From Acidobacteriota bacterium (GTDB lineage Bacteria; Acidobacteriota; Thermoanaerobaculia; Multivoradales; JAHEKO01), in NCBI GenBank assembly GCA_030597375.1, contig JAUVRX010000007.1, forward strand, positions 1-33,354: DNA of 33,354 nucleotides, read 5' to 3'. The translations under genes and the position numbers were made by a program. This document shows, in pieces, positions 1 through 8,751 of this stretch. The notes beneath the pieces were generated by a model. It made no database searches. It saw only the letters and a program-made list of their open reading frames with translations, and was not told where the DNA came from. Each line of letters begins with the position of its first letter. Position 1 is the stretch's first letter.

Positions 1-452
1 GCGAAGTCCAGGAGGGTGACCCTGTCGGAGACGAGCTGCGCCAGGTCCTTGTCGGAGGTCACGATCACCGCCTTCTGACCGGCATCTGAGACCAGAGCCG
101 AGAGGGTACCGATCAAGTCGTCAGCCTCGTAGCGGTCGTCGATGAAACTCACCATTCCCAGGCACTCCGCTACATGGCGGCAGCTCTCCAATTGGCTCAC
201 GAGCTCAGGCGGCGGTGTCTCCCTTTTGGCTTTGTACTCCGGATAGAGATCGTTGCGGAAGCTGGTGGTCAGGCTGCCGTCGAAGGCCACCGCCAGATGG
301 CTGGGCTGTTCCTGGGCGAGGAGCTTCAGGAGGAACGAGGCGAAGCCGTAGGTTGCCCCTGCCGGCCGTCCTTCCGGGTCCATCAGGGACGAAGGCATGG
401 AGAAATGAGCCCGGAATATATACGGGCTGGCATCGATGAGATAGGTCGTCAT
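1..452 (-). CDS. 5'-3' exonuclease (PolA N-terminal-type / FEN-like), 3' part cut by the window edge
   Basis: Hand translation of the minus strand: MTTYLIDASPYIFRAHFSMPSSLMDPEGRPAGATYGFASFLLKLL...YPEYKAKRETPPPEL...DDRYEADDLIGTL...VIVTSDKDLAQLV. Metal-binding EADD and TSDKD motifs present. No stop before the window edge, hence absent from the ORF track. Confidence 0.9.
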   Translation of the reverse strand, partial: MTTYLIDASPYIFRAHFSMPSSLMDPEGRPAGATYGFASFLLKLLAQEQPSHLAVAFDGSLTTSFRNDLYPEYKAKRETPPPELVSQLESCRHVAECLGMVSFIDDRYEADDLIGTLSALVSDAGQKAVIVTSDKDLAQLVSDRVTLLDF

Positions 453-607
453 GCTTGGAAGTTCGTCACCGGAGTTAATCAGACTCATGCCGGCGGGTCG
501 AGCTAGAATGGCTCACGGGACTCTCGACCCCCCAAGTCGCGGGTCTGCTGGGTTGTTGCGTCCTCCGCCTGGCGGAGGTAGCGAACTGGCGGACCTGTTC
601 TCGATCC

Positions 608-2551
608 ATGAACTCGTCAAGACACGGCCAACAGGAGGCGTTTCCTGCCTGGGTCCAGGCTCTGGCGGATGGCAAGGAACCTGTCTGGACACCGGTGGTC
701 TGCGGTGCCTTGGCACTCCTGGGATGGCTCGGTCCGGACCTGTTGGGACTGCCCAGGTGGGCCGAGATGCTGGCCTTTGCAGGTGCTTACGTCGCCGGCG
801 GTGCCTTCAGCCTGGGACGGACGATCCAGAGTCTCAAGGGACGGCGCCTCGATATCGACCTGCTGATGCTGCTGTCCGCCCTGGGTGCTGCGAGTATCGG
901 TGAGTATGCGGAGGGCGCGGCGCTGCTCTTCTTGTTCTCGCTTTCCAATGCCCTCGAGGCGCGAGCGCTGCGGCGCACGACGCGGGCTATCGAATCGCTC
1001 ATGGAGCTACGGCCCGACGAGGCCATGTTGCTGCTGCCCGACGGCACCGAGCGAAGGGTAGCGGCGGCGGAGTTGGAGGCGGGGCAGATGGTGAGGATTC
1101 GGCCCGGCGATCGGGTCCCGGTGGATGGTAAGGTCGTCTCGGGCCATACCGCCGCAGATCAGGCAGCCATTACGGGGGAGTCCACTCCGGAGCCCAAGGG
1201 CCCCGGTGATCGGGTTTTTGCCGGATCCATCAATGTCGGGGGCACGGTCGAGGTCTCGGTCGAGCGCCGAGCCTCGGAGTCGACGCTGGCGCGCATCATC
1301 GACCTGGTAGAGGAGGCGCGGGAGGCCAAGGCGCCGACCCAGCGATTCATCGATCGCTTCGAGCAGGGCTACGCGGCGACGGTGATCTTCGCGGCCGTGG
1401 TGGCGGTGGTCTTGCCGGTCGCCTTGGGTGAGGCTTTCCGTCCGGCTTTCTATCGAGCCATGACCCTCCTGGTGGTGGCCTCTCCCTGTGCGGTGGTCAT
1501 CTCGACGCCCGCCACCATCCTGGCGGCGCTGGGTCACGCCGCCCGCAAGGGACTGCTTTTCAAGGGAGGGTCACCGCTGGAAGAGTTGGCCTCCATCGAC
1601 AGCATTGCTTTCGACAAGACTGGAACCCTTACCGGAGGCCGGCCAGTGGTGACCGCAGTGGTGCCGTTCGGGGTCTCCACGGCCGACGAGGTGCTGGCCT
1701 TGGCGGCGGCGGTGGAGCGCCTCTCGGAGCATCATCTGGGCCGCGCGATCGTCGAAACGGCAGAGGCGAAAGACCTGACAGTGCCCCTGGCTCACGGTCT
1801 CGTGAACCATCGGGGTCGGGGTGCGGTGGCGCAGGTTTCGGGTCGGCAGGTGGCCGTGGGTCGCCCCGACTTCGTAGGAGAGCTTGGGGGGCAGCCGCCG
1901 AACGCTCGAGAGATGAGACAGATCGAGCTCTTGCAGGAGGAGGCCCGGACGATGGTATTCGTGTCGGGTAACGGGATCTCGGGGGCTCTGGCGATCGAAG
2001 ACCGGGTCCGGCCGGAGGCGAAATCGACCGTCGAGCACTTGAAACGTCTGGGCATGGGTCGCACGGTGATGATGACCGGCGACAACCCGGTGGTGGCGCG
2101 TCGGGTCGCCGAGGCCGTCGAAGTGGACGAGTGGCACGCCGAGGTGATGCCCGAGGAGAAAGTGGCGATCCTTCGCGGGATGATGGCCCAGGGGGAGCGG
2201 GTGGCCATGGTGGGTGATGGAGTCAACGATGCTCCAGCTCTGGCCGCGGCAACGGTTGGCGTGGCCATGGGTGTCTCCGGTACCGATGCCGCCTTGGAGA
2301 CGGCTGACCTGGTGCTGGTGCGCGATGAGCTGGAGCTGCTCCCCTACGCCTTGCGACTGTCCCGCAAGGCACAGAAGATCGTGCGCCAGAACCTGGCCTT
2401 TGCCTGTGCCGTCATCGCCATTCTCGTGGTGGTGAACCTGCTGCACGGCCTGGCACTACCCATCGGTGTCATCAGCCACGAGGGCAGCACGATCCTGGTG
2501 GTTCTGAATGGCCTTAGGCTCCTGAGGCCCCTCGAAAGCTCGGGGCCTTGA
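608..2551 (+). CDS. Heavy-metal-translocating P-type ATPase, P1B-4-like
   Basis: DKTGTLTGG phosphorylation site, TGES, MVGDGVNDAPALA; SPC motif (VASPCAVVIS) and C-terminal SHEGSTILVVLNGLRLL. No N-terminal HMA domain. Confidence 0.93.
   Translation: MNSSRHGQQEAFPAWVQALADGKEPVWTPVVCGALALLGWLGPDLLGLPRWAEMLAFAGAYVAGGAFSLGRTIQSLKGRRLDIDLLMLLSALGAASIGEYAEGAALLFLFSLSNALEARALRRTTRAIESLMELRPDEAMLLLPDGTERRVAAAELEAGQMVRIRPGDRVPVDGKVVSGHTAADQAAITGESTPEPKGPGDRVFAGSINVGGTVEVSVERRASESTLARIIDLVEEAREAKAPTQRFIDRFEQGYAATVIFAAVVAVVLPVALGEAFRPAFYRAMTLLVVASPCAVVISTPATILAALGHAARKGLLFKGGSPLEELASIDSIAFDKTGTLTGGRPVVTAVVPFGVSTADEVLALAAAVERLSEHHLGRAIVETAEAKDLTVPLAHGLVNHRGRGAVAQVSGRQVAVGRPDFVGELGGQPPNAREMRQIELLQEEARTMVFVSGNGISGALAIEDRVRPEAKSTVEHLKRLGMGRTVMMTGDNPVVARRVAEAVEVDEWHAEVMPEEKVAILRGMMAQGERVAMVGDGVNDAPALAAATVGVAMGVSGTDAALETADLVLVRDELELLPYALRLSRKAQKIVRQNLAFACAVIAILVVVNLLHGLALPIGVISHEGSTILVVLNGLRLLRPLESSGP
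2525..2548 (+). terminator. Hairpin at the 3' end of the P-type ATPase gene (no clear U-tract)
   Basis: AGGCCCC-TCGAAAGCTC-GGGGCCT, perfect 7-bp stem overlapping the last codons. Confidence 0.35.
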
Positions 2552-2603
2552 GGGCTTGGGGGTTGAGGCGTCCGTCGTACCTCCGGCCGGTCTTTGAGCC
2601 CCT
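2551..2603 (+). repeat. Intergenic 3'-flanking GC-rich module, locus A
   Basis: GGGCTTGGGGGTTGAGGCGTCCG...CCGGCCGGTCTTTGAGCCCC; resembles modules at 3891, 14068, 32381 and 32958. Confidence 0.5.
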
Positions 2604-2744
2604 GTTGCCTTCATCGGTGCCAGAGGTTCGTTCGGGTGGTTCGAGAGGGGGGCTCTCGACAAGCGCAGCGCAAGAGCCTTGGTAGGGCACTGGAGATCCG
2701 GTGCGCCGTCGAGCGCAGGTGGTGGCCCTGCCGTCAAAGTCTGT

Positions 2745-2803
2745 GTAGCCGCCGCCGTCCCCCTGCGGACCACCCGAATGGACCTCCACTCGATGATGCT
2801 GGG
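2745..2803 (+). repeat. Second intergenic module (copy 1 of 2)
   Basis: GTAGCCGCCGCCGTCCCCCTGCGGACCACCCGAATGGACCTCCACTCGATGATGCTGGG aligns with 3953..4012. Confidence 0.55.
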
Positions 2804-2821
2804 ATGGACTGTTCGAGCTCT

Positions 2822-3037
2822 CTACTTGGTGGCGGTGGCCCAGGCTTTCAGGATGAGGAGCACCCATGGAATTCCGTGGAACGCAAAGTCCAGCCAGTCT
2901 ATGGGACGGACCAGCGTGCCGCGGAAGAGCATGCGCAGCTTCTCCCAGATATGCGGAGGAGCAAAGGGTGCCAAGCCGAGCGTGAGACAGGCGATGATGA
3001 CAAGTGACCACGGAATCTCTAGCAACCAGGTCTTCAT
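2822..3037 (-). CDS. Small membrane protein (71 aa), of the type often auto-annotated as 'RND transporter'
   Basis: MKTWLLEIPWSLVIIACLTLGLAPFAPPHIWEKLRMLFRGTLVRPIDWLDFAFHGIPWVLLILKAWATATK; two hydrophobic segments. Confidence 0.7.
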   Translation of the reverse strand: MKTWLLEIPWSLVIIACLTLGLAPFAPPHIWEKLRMLFRGTLVRPIDWLDFAFHGIPWVLLILKAWATATK

Positions 3038-3130
3038 GATGTTCGCCAGTCTATCGTCGTTTTGGAATCGAGCGGATCGAGACTCGAGCTAGTAGAATCA
3101 GCGCTCCGATCGAATCGGAGGGTACCCCGC

Positions 3131-3871
3131 ATGAAGAGTCTCGTCTACCTGGCCTGTTGTGTTCTGCTTGCTGCCTGCTCGACAGGCGGGGCCGCACCAT
3201 CCAAGACAGTGCAATCCGAGGGCGTAGTCGGGTCGGACCTGACCCGACCGGTGCACTGGATGCGGAATTCCGCTGAGTTCCAAGCGGCCTTCCTGCAGAC
3301 CTACGCACTGGCCGGGGAGCATCTACGCAAGAGAGTCGAAGGGATGGAGCCTGGTACCTGGGCTGTCGCGGTGGATGCTGACGAGACCCTCATCAGCAAC
3401 TCGGAATACGAGAAAGCGTTGGTGGAGCTCGAGCAGGGCTCTACAGATGAGCTTTGGATGGAGTGGGTGACTCGAAGGGCGGCGCCGCCGTTGCCAGGAG
3501 CTCTCCGTTTTCTCGATCTGGTGCAGGATCTAGGTGGCCGAATCGCCATCGTCACCAACAGGAAGGAACGGGACTGTCCCGACACTCGAGCCAATCTCGA
3601 GGCCTTCGATATTCCCTTCGACGTACTGCTCTGTCGCACAGACAGCCGCGAGAAGGAACCCCGCTGGGAGAGCATAGAGAAGGGCACGGCATCACCCGAT
3701 CTGCCGCCACTCGAGATCGTCATGTGGCTCGGTGACAACATCAACGACTTTCCGGACATGGTCCAGGAATCGAGGTTCTCGTCTCCGGAGGCTTTTGGAG
3801 ACTACGGCTCCAGATTCTTCATGTTCCCGAACCCCAGCTACGGTTCCTGGGAAGCCAACCCGTTCGACTGA
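3131..3871 (+). CDS. HAD-superfamily acid phosphatase lipoprotein (class B/C, 5'-nucleotidase e(P4)-like)
   Basis: Lipobox LLAACS; AVAVDADETLISNSEYE (DxDxT); VTNRKERDC; MWLGDNINDFPD. Confidence 0.85.
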   Translation: MKSLVYLACCVLLAACSTGGAAPSKTVQSEGVVGSDLTRPVHWMRNSAEFQAAFLQTYALAGEHLRKRVEGMEPGTWAVAVDADETLISNSEYEKALVELEQGSTDELWMEWVTRRAAPPLPGALRFLDLVQDLGGRIAIVTNRKERDCPDTRANLEAFDIPFDVLLCRTDSREKEPRWESIEKGTASPDLPPLEIVMWLGDNINDFPDMVQESRFSSPEAFGDYGSRFFMFPNPSYGSWEANPFD

Positions 3872-3890
3872 CCCCAACCGCCCATCCTGG

Positions 3891-3953
3891 AGCTTGGGGG
3901 TTGAAGCGCTCGGCGGCTTCGCCGACCAGCCTTTGAGGGCCTGAAGGTTGAAG
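3891..3953 (+). repeat. Intergenic 3'-flanking GC-rich module, locus B
   Basis: GCTTGGGGGTTGAAGCGCTCGGCGGCTTCGCCGACCAGCCTTTGAGGGCCTGAAGGTTGAAG; contains the perfect hairpin CGGCG-GCTT-CGCCG. Confidence 0.5.
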
Positions 3954-4012
3954 TAGCCGTCGCTGCCCCCCTGTGGACGACGCGGACGGGCCTCCACTTG
4001 ATAGCTGCTAGG
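3953..4012 (+). repeat. Second intergenic module (copy 2 of 2), overlapping the stop codon of the minus-strand acyltransferase
   Basis: GTAGCCGTCGCTGCCCCCCTGTGGACGACGCGGACGGGCCTCCACTTGATAGCTGCTAGG; aligns with 2745..2803. Confidence 0.55.
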
Positions 4013-5306
4013 TTGTTTCGCCGGAAGCTGCGGCGATCTCTGCCAGGGCCTGGTCGAAGGCCAGAGCGAGGCGATGGGGATCCGCTGCCGAGCCAACGTC
4101 GACCGAGACTCCCAGACGAAGATCGTCGGAGGTCGCCGAAAGACCGAGGCTGACCCTCTGCGGACCCGCCTGGGCAGGCCAGTACAACCAGTGCTCGAGC
4201 TTCTGCCCACAGAAATAGAGGGGCTCCGTCGGTTGGGGCGCGAAGGAGAGTAGAAGGGTCGTCTTCTTGGCGATCTGTCGAATGATCTGGTCTTCTACTT
4301 CCGACATCCTGAACCCGGGATCCCCAGACACCTGAAAGACGGAGAGCGAATCCGGCGCAGATCCGAGCTCGTCGAGATCGCGCCTGAGTCTTCGGAGGCG
4401 CGAGCGGATCGTGGTCCTACCGACCGGCAGTGGAAGCATTGCAAGGGCGAACTGGCTGCCCAGGAGATCTTCGTCCGGGCTTCGCAGATTGCACGGCACC
4501 ACCGCCCGCAGGAGTGTCGATTCAGGAAGGAGGCCGAGATGGACGAGCTCCTGCCGCAGGGCTGCCGTGACCGCGGCGAGCAGAAGCTCGGTCTCGGTGG
4601 TCTCCAGGCGGGCCGCGAAGCTGCGAAGGCGTATCAGGGGAAAACCTTGTGACCAGGCAGTCTGACTCTGGTTCGTCGGCTTGCCCATCAGTGACGAATC
4701 GGTGTCCGAGCGCTGAGGGATCAAACGGCAGAGAGATCGGACTGCGGAGCCTGGTTGGCTGGCGGCCTCGACCACCTTCTCGGCCCTGACCTGGGTTTCG
4801 AGTCCCTGGTAGACGATCTCCGCAGGGCTCTGACCCGACTCCGCGCTGCCTAGTTCCAGAATAATCCTGGAAGCCGAAGTGCCGTCCGCCACGCTCTGGT
4901 GGATCCTGACGACCAGGGCCGAGCCACCATCGACCTCTTCGATCAGGTGCAGTTGCCAGAGGGGTTGATCCACCGGCATCGGCTCGGAAATGAGTCTGTT
5001 GATCAACGTCTCCAGATGCCGTTCCGTGCCTGGTGGTGACAGGGTGGCGCGGAACAGATGATGGTCGAGGGCGAAGTCGTCCCCCTCGTGCCAGTGGGGT
5101 CGGGCGAGCGGCAGTCTGGAGGGCACCAGGCGCTGGCGAAAGCGCTCGTAGGACATCAGACGGTCTTCGACGAGCGATTTCAGGGTGTCGATCGGCAGGG
5201 CTTGCTTGAAGAACAGGACCGCCAACGAAGCCATCGGATTGGTGGTCTCCTGGAGGCGGAACCAGGCATGGTCAGCGGCTGTCAGCGTCGATTCTCTCAC
5301 GGGCAC
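4008..5306 (-). CDS. WS/DGAT-like (wax ester synthase/diacylglycerol acyltransferase) protein with a variant active-site motif
   Basis: ADHAWFRLQETTNPMASLAVLFF; FALDHHLFRATL; PLWQLHLIEEVDGGSALVVRIHQSVADGTSASRII in place of canonical HHxxxDG. Confidence 0.8.
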   Translation of the reverse strand: MPVRESTLTAADHAWFRLQETTNPMASLAVLFFKQALPIDTLKSLVEDRLMSYERFRQRLVPSRLPLARPHWHEGDDFALDHHLFRATLSPPGTERHLETLINRLISEPMPVDQPLWQLHLIEEVDGGSALVVRIHQSVADGTSASRIILELGSAESGQSPAEIVYQGLETQVRAEKVVEAASQPGSAVRSLCRLIPQRSDTDSSLMGKPTNQSQTAWSQGFPLIRLRSFAARLETTETELLLAAVTAALRQELVHLGLLPESTLLRAVVPCNLRSPDEDLLGSQFALAMLPLPVGRTTIRSRLRRLRRDLDELGSAPDSLSVFQVSGDPGFRMSEVEDQIIRQIAKKTTLLLSFAPQPTEPLYFCGQKLEHWLYWPAQAGPQRVSLGLSATSDDLRLGVSVDVGSAADPHRLALAFDQALAEIAAASGETT

Positions 5307-5903
5307 CTAGGGTCTGCGAGTCGCCTCGAGCTCCATGTTCCTGAGCTCGGTGCCGCCCGGCGTGACGATGTAGGACTCGTACTTGTACGAATCGTCGCCG
5401 ATAATGGTGGTCACACTCTTGATCGTGAGCTCGGTCTTCGAGACCGGGTCGATGAAGTCTGCGGTCATGGTCCGAATCCCACAAGTGGCGTCGCACCTGC
5501 CACTGAAAACCAGTGTGTAGGTTCCGCGACTATCGCGCCAGGTGCTGATGAACAGGCTGGCAGCAACATCGTAGCCCTCGATCCTCAGCCCTTCGAAGGG
5601 GCTGTTCAGCACCTCGCCTTCGAGTCGTGTCTCCACGAAGTGGTCGCCGAGAATCCAACGAGCGCTAGCGGAGCCTCGAGTCTCTATCGGTTCGCTGTCG
5701 GGTTGGGTCCAGACACGAATGGTCAGGTCCCACTCTCCAACCATGGCTGCGAGGTGACTCTGCGGATCGCCAGGCCCTGGGACTTCACTGGCTTCAGCCT
5801 CGGTTGGCTTGTCCTGTGAGTTCGGGGACGCCAGGCCGGCCGAATAGGGCCAGAGAGCGAGAAGCAGGATCGGCAGGGTCATCGCGAGGCGGCTGCGGTT
5901 CAT
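5307..5903 (-). CDS. DUF1579-like secreted protein
   Basis: Signal peptide; MVGEWDLTIRVW...ARWILGDHFVETRLEGEVLNSPFEGLRIEGYDVAASLFISTWRDSRGTYTLVFSG. Confidence 0.75.
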   Translation of the reverse strand: MNRSRLAMTLPILLLALWPYSAGLASPNSQDKPTEAEASEVPGPGDPQSHLAAMVGEWDLTIRVWTQPDSEPIETRGSASARWILGDHFVETRLEGEVLNSPFEGLRIEGYDVAASLFISTWRDSRGTYTLVFSGRCDATCGIRTMTADFIDPVSKTELTIKSVTTIIGDDSYKYESYIVTPGGTELRNMELEATRRP

Positions 5904-6091
5904 GGCTGGCTCCTGGAAGGTCGAGCGATCACGGGCGGCTCAGACCCGATGTTGAAGCGCTATCGGATCGACTCGACAGGGCACCGAAATGATACCGCAG
6001 AGCCGATCTGGGATATCTTCTCTACCAGGGGATGCTCACTTGATCGAATTGCGCATCTCGAGAATCGGCTGACGAGGGTCAAGGAGGTCGC

Positions 6092-6463
6092 ATGTACTGT
6101 CCTGAGTGTAGAGCGGAGTACCGAGAGGGCATTGAAACGTGTCCGGATTGCGAAATTCGACTGGTTGTCGAGTTGCCTGCCGAAGATCCTGATGAGGATC
6201 TGGTGGCGGTTTTCGAGACCGCCGACGTTTCGCTGCTGCCGATCGTCAAATCACTCCTCGACTCCGCTCGGATCCCTTGTGTCGTCCAGGGGGAGGAGGC
6301 GCTCAGTGTTCTGCCAGTGGGGCGCTGGGGTTCGGGGATCAGTCAGTCGGGCCGAGGTCTGGCAGCGACCTTCTGGGTAGACAAGGAACGGGTCGAGGAG
6401 GCCGAGGAGCTGTTGCGACCCCTGGCCGAAGGTGAGTCTCCGGCAGAGCCCGAAGAGGCTTGA
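6092..6463 (+). CDS. Zinc-ribbon plus DUF2007-like signal-transducing protein
   Basis: MYCPECRAEYREGIETCPDCEIRLV followed by FETADVSLLPIVKSLLDSARIPCVVQGEEAL. Confidence 0.75.
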   Translation: MYCPECRAEYREGIETCPDCEIRLVVELPAEDPDEDLVAVFETADVSLLPIVKSLLDSARIPCVVQGEEALSVLPVGRWGSGISQSGRGLAATFWVDKERVEEAEELLRPLAEGESPAEPEEA

Positions 6464-6467
6464 GGAG

Positions 6468-6875
6468 GTGACTCTGGTGACTGGCACCACAGTCGCGCTA
6501 ACCCTCCTGGATCCGGTCTTTTCCGTCTGTCGTTTGTCTGCCGACGAGGCCATACCCGGTTGGGCACATGGTGGTTCGGTCTCTTCGGTGACCCGCACGC
6601 CGCAAGAACTGTCCATTGTCTGCGAGCAGGGCATTGTCCCGCCGGGAGTGCGGGCAGAGGCCGGGTGGCGCTGCCTGATGGTGGAAGGACCGCTGGAGTT
6701 CACCCTGGTGGGAATCTTGGCTTCGTTGACGGCTCCGCTGGCTGCTTCCGAGGTCAGTGTGTTGGCGATTTCCACCTACGACACGGACTTCTTGCTCATC
6801 AAGGAGGCAAGCCTGGAGAAGGCTCTCTCGAGCCTCAGAGACGAAGGCTTCCGGATTCGCCTGGAACGAGCTTGA
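6468..6875 (+). CDS. ACT-domain-containing protein (CASTOR/ACT_7-like)
   Basis: FSVCRLSADEAIPGWA...ELSIVCEQGIVP...GWRCLMVEGPLEFTLVGILASLTAPLAASEVSVLAISTYDTDFLLIKEASLEKAL; likely GTG start. Confidence 0.8.
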   Translation: MTLVTGTTVALTLLDPVFSVCRLSADEAIPGWAHGGSVSSVTRTPQELSIVCEQGIVPPGVRAEAGWRCLMVEGPLEFTLVGILASLTAPLAASEVSVLAISTYDTDFLLIKEASLEKALSSLRDEGFRIRLERA

Positions 6876-6893
6876 GCTGGGTTGGCTGCCGGG

Positions 6894-7202
6894 TCAGTCG
6901 AAGTCGAAGGGCCGCAGTGGAGGAACATCATCGGGCTCTTCTTTGGCTCGCTCCATGGCCTGCTTGAACTTCTCTTCCAACAGCCGGTCACGGTCCTTCA
7001 TGGCGGCGACCTCGCGAGCGAAGACCTCTTCGGCCTCGCTTTTGTCCCGATCCAGGTCTTCCAGGAGGGTGTCGAAGTCCTTGCCTCCGGCCAGAGGCTG
7101 CTTGACGGCGCGGTGGGAGAGGATCTCACCGGTGGCGGCATCGATCACGAGATGTGCCTCGCAATCGGGACAGCGGAGTGTGAGGGTACGAGTCTTGGCC
7201 AT
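6894..7202 (-). CDS. Small hypothetical protein with one CxxC and a charged helical tail
   Basis: MAKTRTLTLRCPDCEAHLVIDAATGEILSHRAVKQPL...; coding on the strand convergent with the ACT gene. Confidence 0.65.
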   Translation of the reverse strand: MAKTRTLTLRCPDCEAHLVIDAATGEILSHRAVKQPLAGGKDFDTLLEDLDRDKSEAEEVFAREVAAMKDRDRLLEEKFKQAMERAKEEPDDVPPLRPFDFD

Positions 7203-7298
7203 GACGAGCTTCTATTCTAGCGCCTTGACACCTGTGGTGGATCTACTGGCGGCCCGAGGCCGGTCTGTGTCACTCTCTTGGAGTGTGGTTGCAATGGC

Positions 7299-7327
7299 TT
7301 GACAGTGTGCAGGCCGTGAGTTAGAAA
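7299..7327 (+). promoter_or_regulatory. Candidate sigma70 promoter for the binding-protein gene
   Basis: TTGACA - 17 nt - TAGAAA, 40 bp upstream of ATG 7367. Confidence 0.45.
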
Positions 7328-7366
7328 GGTTCTTGGTGCAATCTATGGAAAGCCGGTGAATCGACC

Positions 7367-8554
7367 ATGAAGAAAAAAAGCATTCTTCTGCTCGTTGTGC
7401 TCTCGACAGTCCTCGCTTGTCAGAAGGACAAGCCGGTCAAGTTCGGCGCCGTGTTGCCGCTGACCGGGGAGGCCGCAGTTTACGGAGAACCGATTCGCAA
7501 GGGCGTGGAGCTGGCGATCGAACAACTCCAGATGCTCAGCGACTATCCCTATGAGCTGGAGCTGGTCGTCGTCGATTCGGAGAGTGATCCGGAGAAGGCA
7601 AGGCAGCTTCTGGTGGATCTCTACGACCAAGACGCTCTGGCGGTGATCGGAGGAGTGACGACGGCCGAGGCGCTGGCGATGGTGGCGGTGGCCGACGAGA
7701 ACGATCGCGTCTTGATGTCGCCCTCGGCATCAACGCCCGAGCTGACAGGAATCTCCAAGAACTTCTATCGGGTCTTTCCCTCGGATGCCCGCGAAGGAGC
7801 CACAATGGGCAACTTCGCGACCCAGAAGCTGCACGCTGAGAGGGTCGTGGTCCTGGCCAAAGAGAGTGCCTACGCCAAGGGCGTCCGGGAGATCTTCGAG
7901 AAGGAGTTCAAGCGCCATGGTGGAGAGGTGCTGGACTCGATCGAGTTCCCATCTCTGTCTTCGGACCTCTCGGGTGTCATCGAGAGAGTGATGACGTTGG
8001 ACCCCGACGCGGTCTACCTGGCGGCCTATGCGGAGGATCTGGCCCAGATGATCGCTTACCTGCGGGATCAGGGATACAAGGGTACGATCTTCACGACATC
8101 GGCCTTCGCAGCGCCCGAGATCATCGCTCGGGTTGGCCGGCCGGCAGAGGGGGTCTTCCTGACCCAGGCTGCCTTCGATCCCGACTCCGAGGAGCCTGAG
8201 GTAAAGGTATTTGTTGAAGCCTATCGCACCAAGTACCAGACCGAGCCCGATCTCTTCGCCGTGCACGGCTATGACGCCATGATGGTGCTGGCCGAGGCTC
8301 TGCGGCGGTCCGGGGCACAGCCTAGCGAGTTCTGGAGCGCCGTGCGATCGCTTCGTGACTTCACTGGCGCCGCCGGCACGATCCAGTTCGACGAGCGGGG
8401 CGATGTCCAGAAGTTCCCTCGTGTCTACGTCGTCAACGATGGCCAACTGGTCGACTACGAGGCGGAGGTGGAGCGTCGTCGTCAGGAACTGCTCAATCGC
8501 CTGCGAAAGCTGGAGGAAGAGCAGCGGCGGACTCGCACCGACACCGGTGGTTGA
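7367..8554 (+). CDS. ABC transporter substrate-binding lipoprotein (Leu/Ile/Val-binding, Peripla_BP_6-like)
   Basis: Lipobox TVLACQ; VKFGAVLPLTGEAAVYGEPIRKGVELAIEQ...AVIGGVTTAEALAMVAVADENDRVLMSPSASTPELTG. Confidence 0.9.
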   Translation: MKKKSILLLVVLSTVLACQKDKPVKFGAVLPLTGEAAVYGEPIRKGVELAIEQLQMLSDYPYELELVVVDSESDPEKARQLLVDLYDQDALAVIGGVTTAEALAMVAVADENDRVLMSPSASTPELTGISKNFYRVFPSDAREGATMGNFATQKLHAERVVVLAKESAYAKGVREIFEKEFKRHGGEVLDSIEFPSLSSDLSGVIERVMTLDPDAVYLAAYAEDLAQMIAYLRDQGYKGTIFTTSAFAAPEIIARVGRPAEGVFLTQAAFDPDSEEPEVKVFVEAYRTKYQTEPDLFAVHGYDAMMVLAEALRRSGAQPSEFWSAVRSLRDFTGAAGTIQFDERGDVQKFPRVYVVNDGQLVDYEAEVERRRQELLNRLRKLEEEQRRTRTDTGG

Positions 8555-8661
8555 TTGCGGTCACAGAACGCCAGCCGTACGTCAGTCTTCTGAATTACCC
8601 TGGGGAGAAGCCTCCTGTCGCCCCTGCTGAGCCGATCACTGTCGGCCTCGGTTGCTGTACT

Positions 8662-8719
8662 CTTTGCGTGGACGCGAAGCGGTAGCCACCTATGGCAGGG
8701 TGGGAAACCCGGGCTAGCC
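8662..8719 (+). other. Possible structured 5' leader upstream of the ABC exporter genes
   Basis: Hairpin CTTTGCGT-GG-ACGCGAAG followed by GGTAGCC...GGGTGGGAAACCC...GGCTAGCC, which can pair. Confidence 0.25.
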
Positions 8720-8751
8720 GGCCTTGAGCCAGTGAGAGTCGGAACCTCAGC

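Noticed and set aside
174-506. + strand ORFs at the left edge (174..506, 215..439, 451..903)
   Set aside because: Antisense to the partial 5'-3' exonuclease or out of frame with the P-type ATPase.
1571-2446. 291-aa ORF antisense to the P-type ATPase
   Set aside because: His/Gly-rich mirror translation of a strongly conserved ATPase; not credible as a gene.
2514-3011. ORFs translating the intergenic region around locus A (2456..2773 -, 2514..3011 -, 2594..3007 +, 2679..3092 +)
   Set aside because: They read through the repeat modules and the small membrane protein gene; shared peptide fragments (e.g. NPQALK / NLQALK) come from the DNA repeats, not from homologous proteins.
5058-5819. 253-aa + strand ORF spanning WS/DGAT and DUF1579
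   Set aside because: Spans two well-supported minus-strand genes in the antisense sense; composition typical of a mirror ORF.
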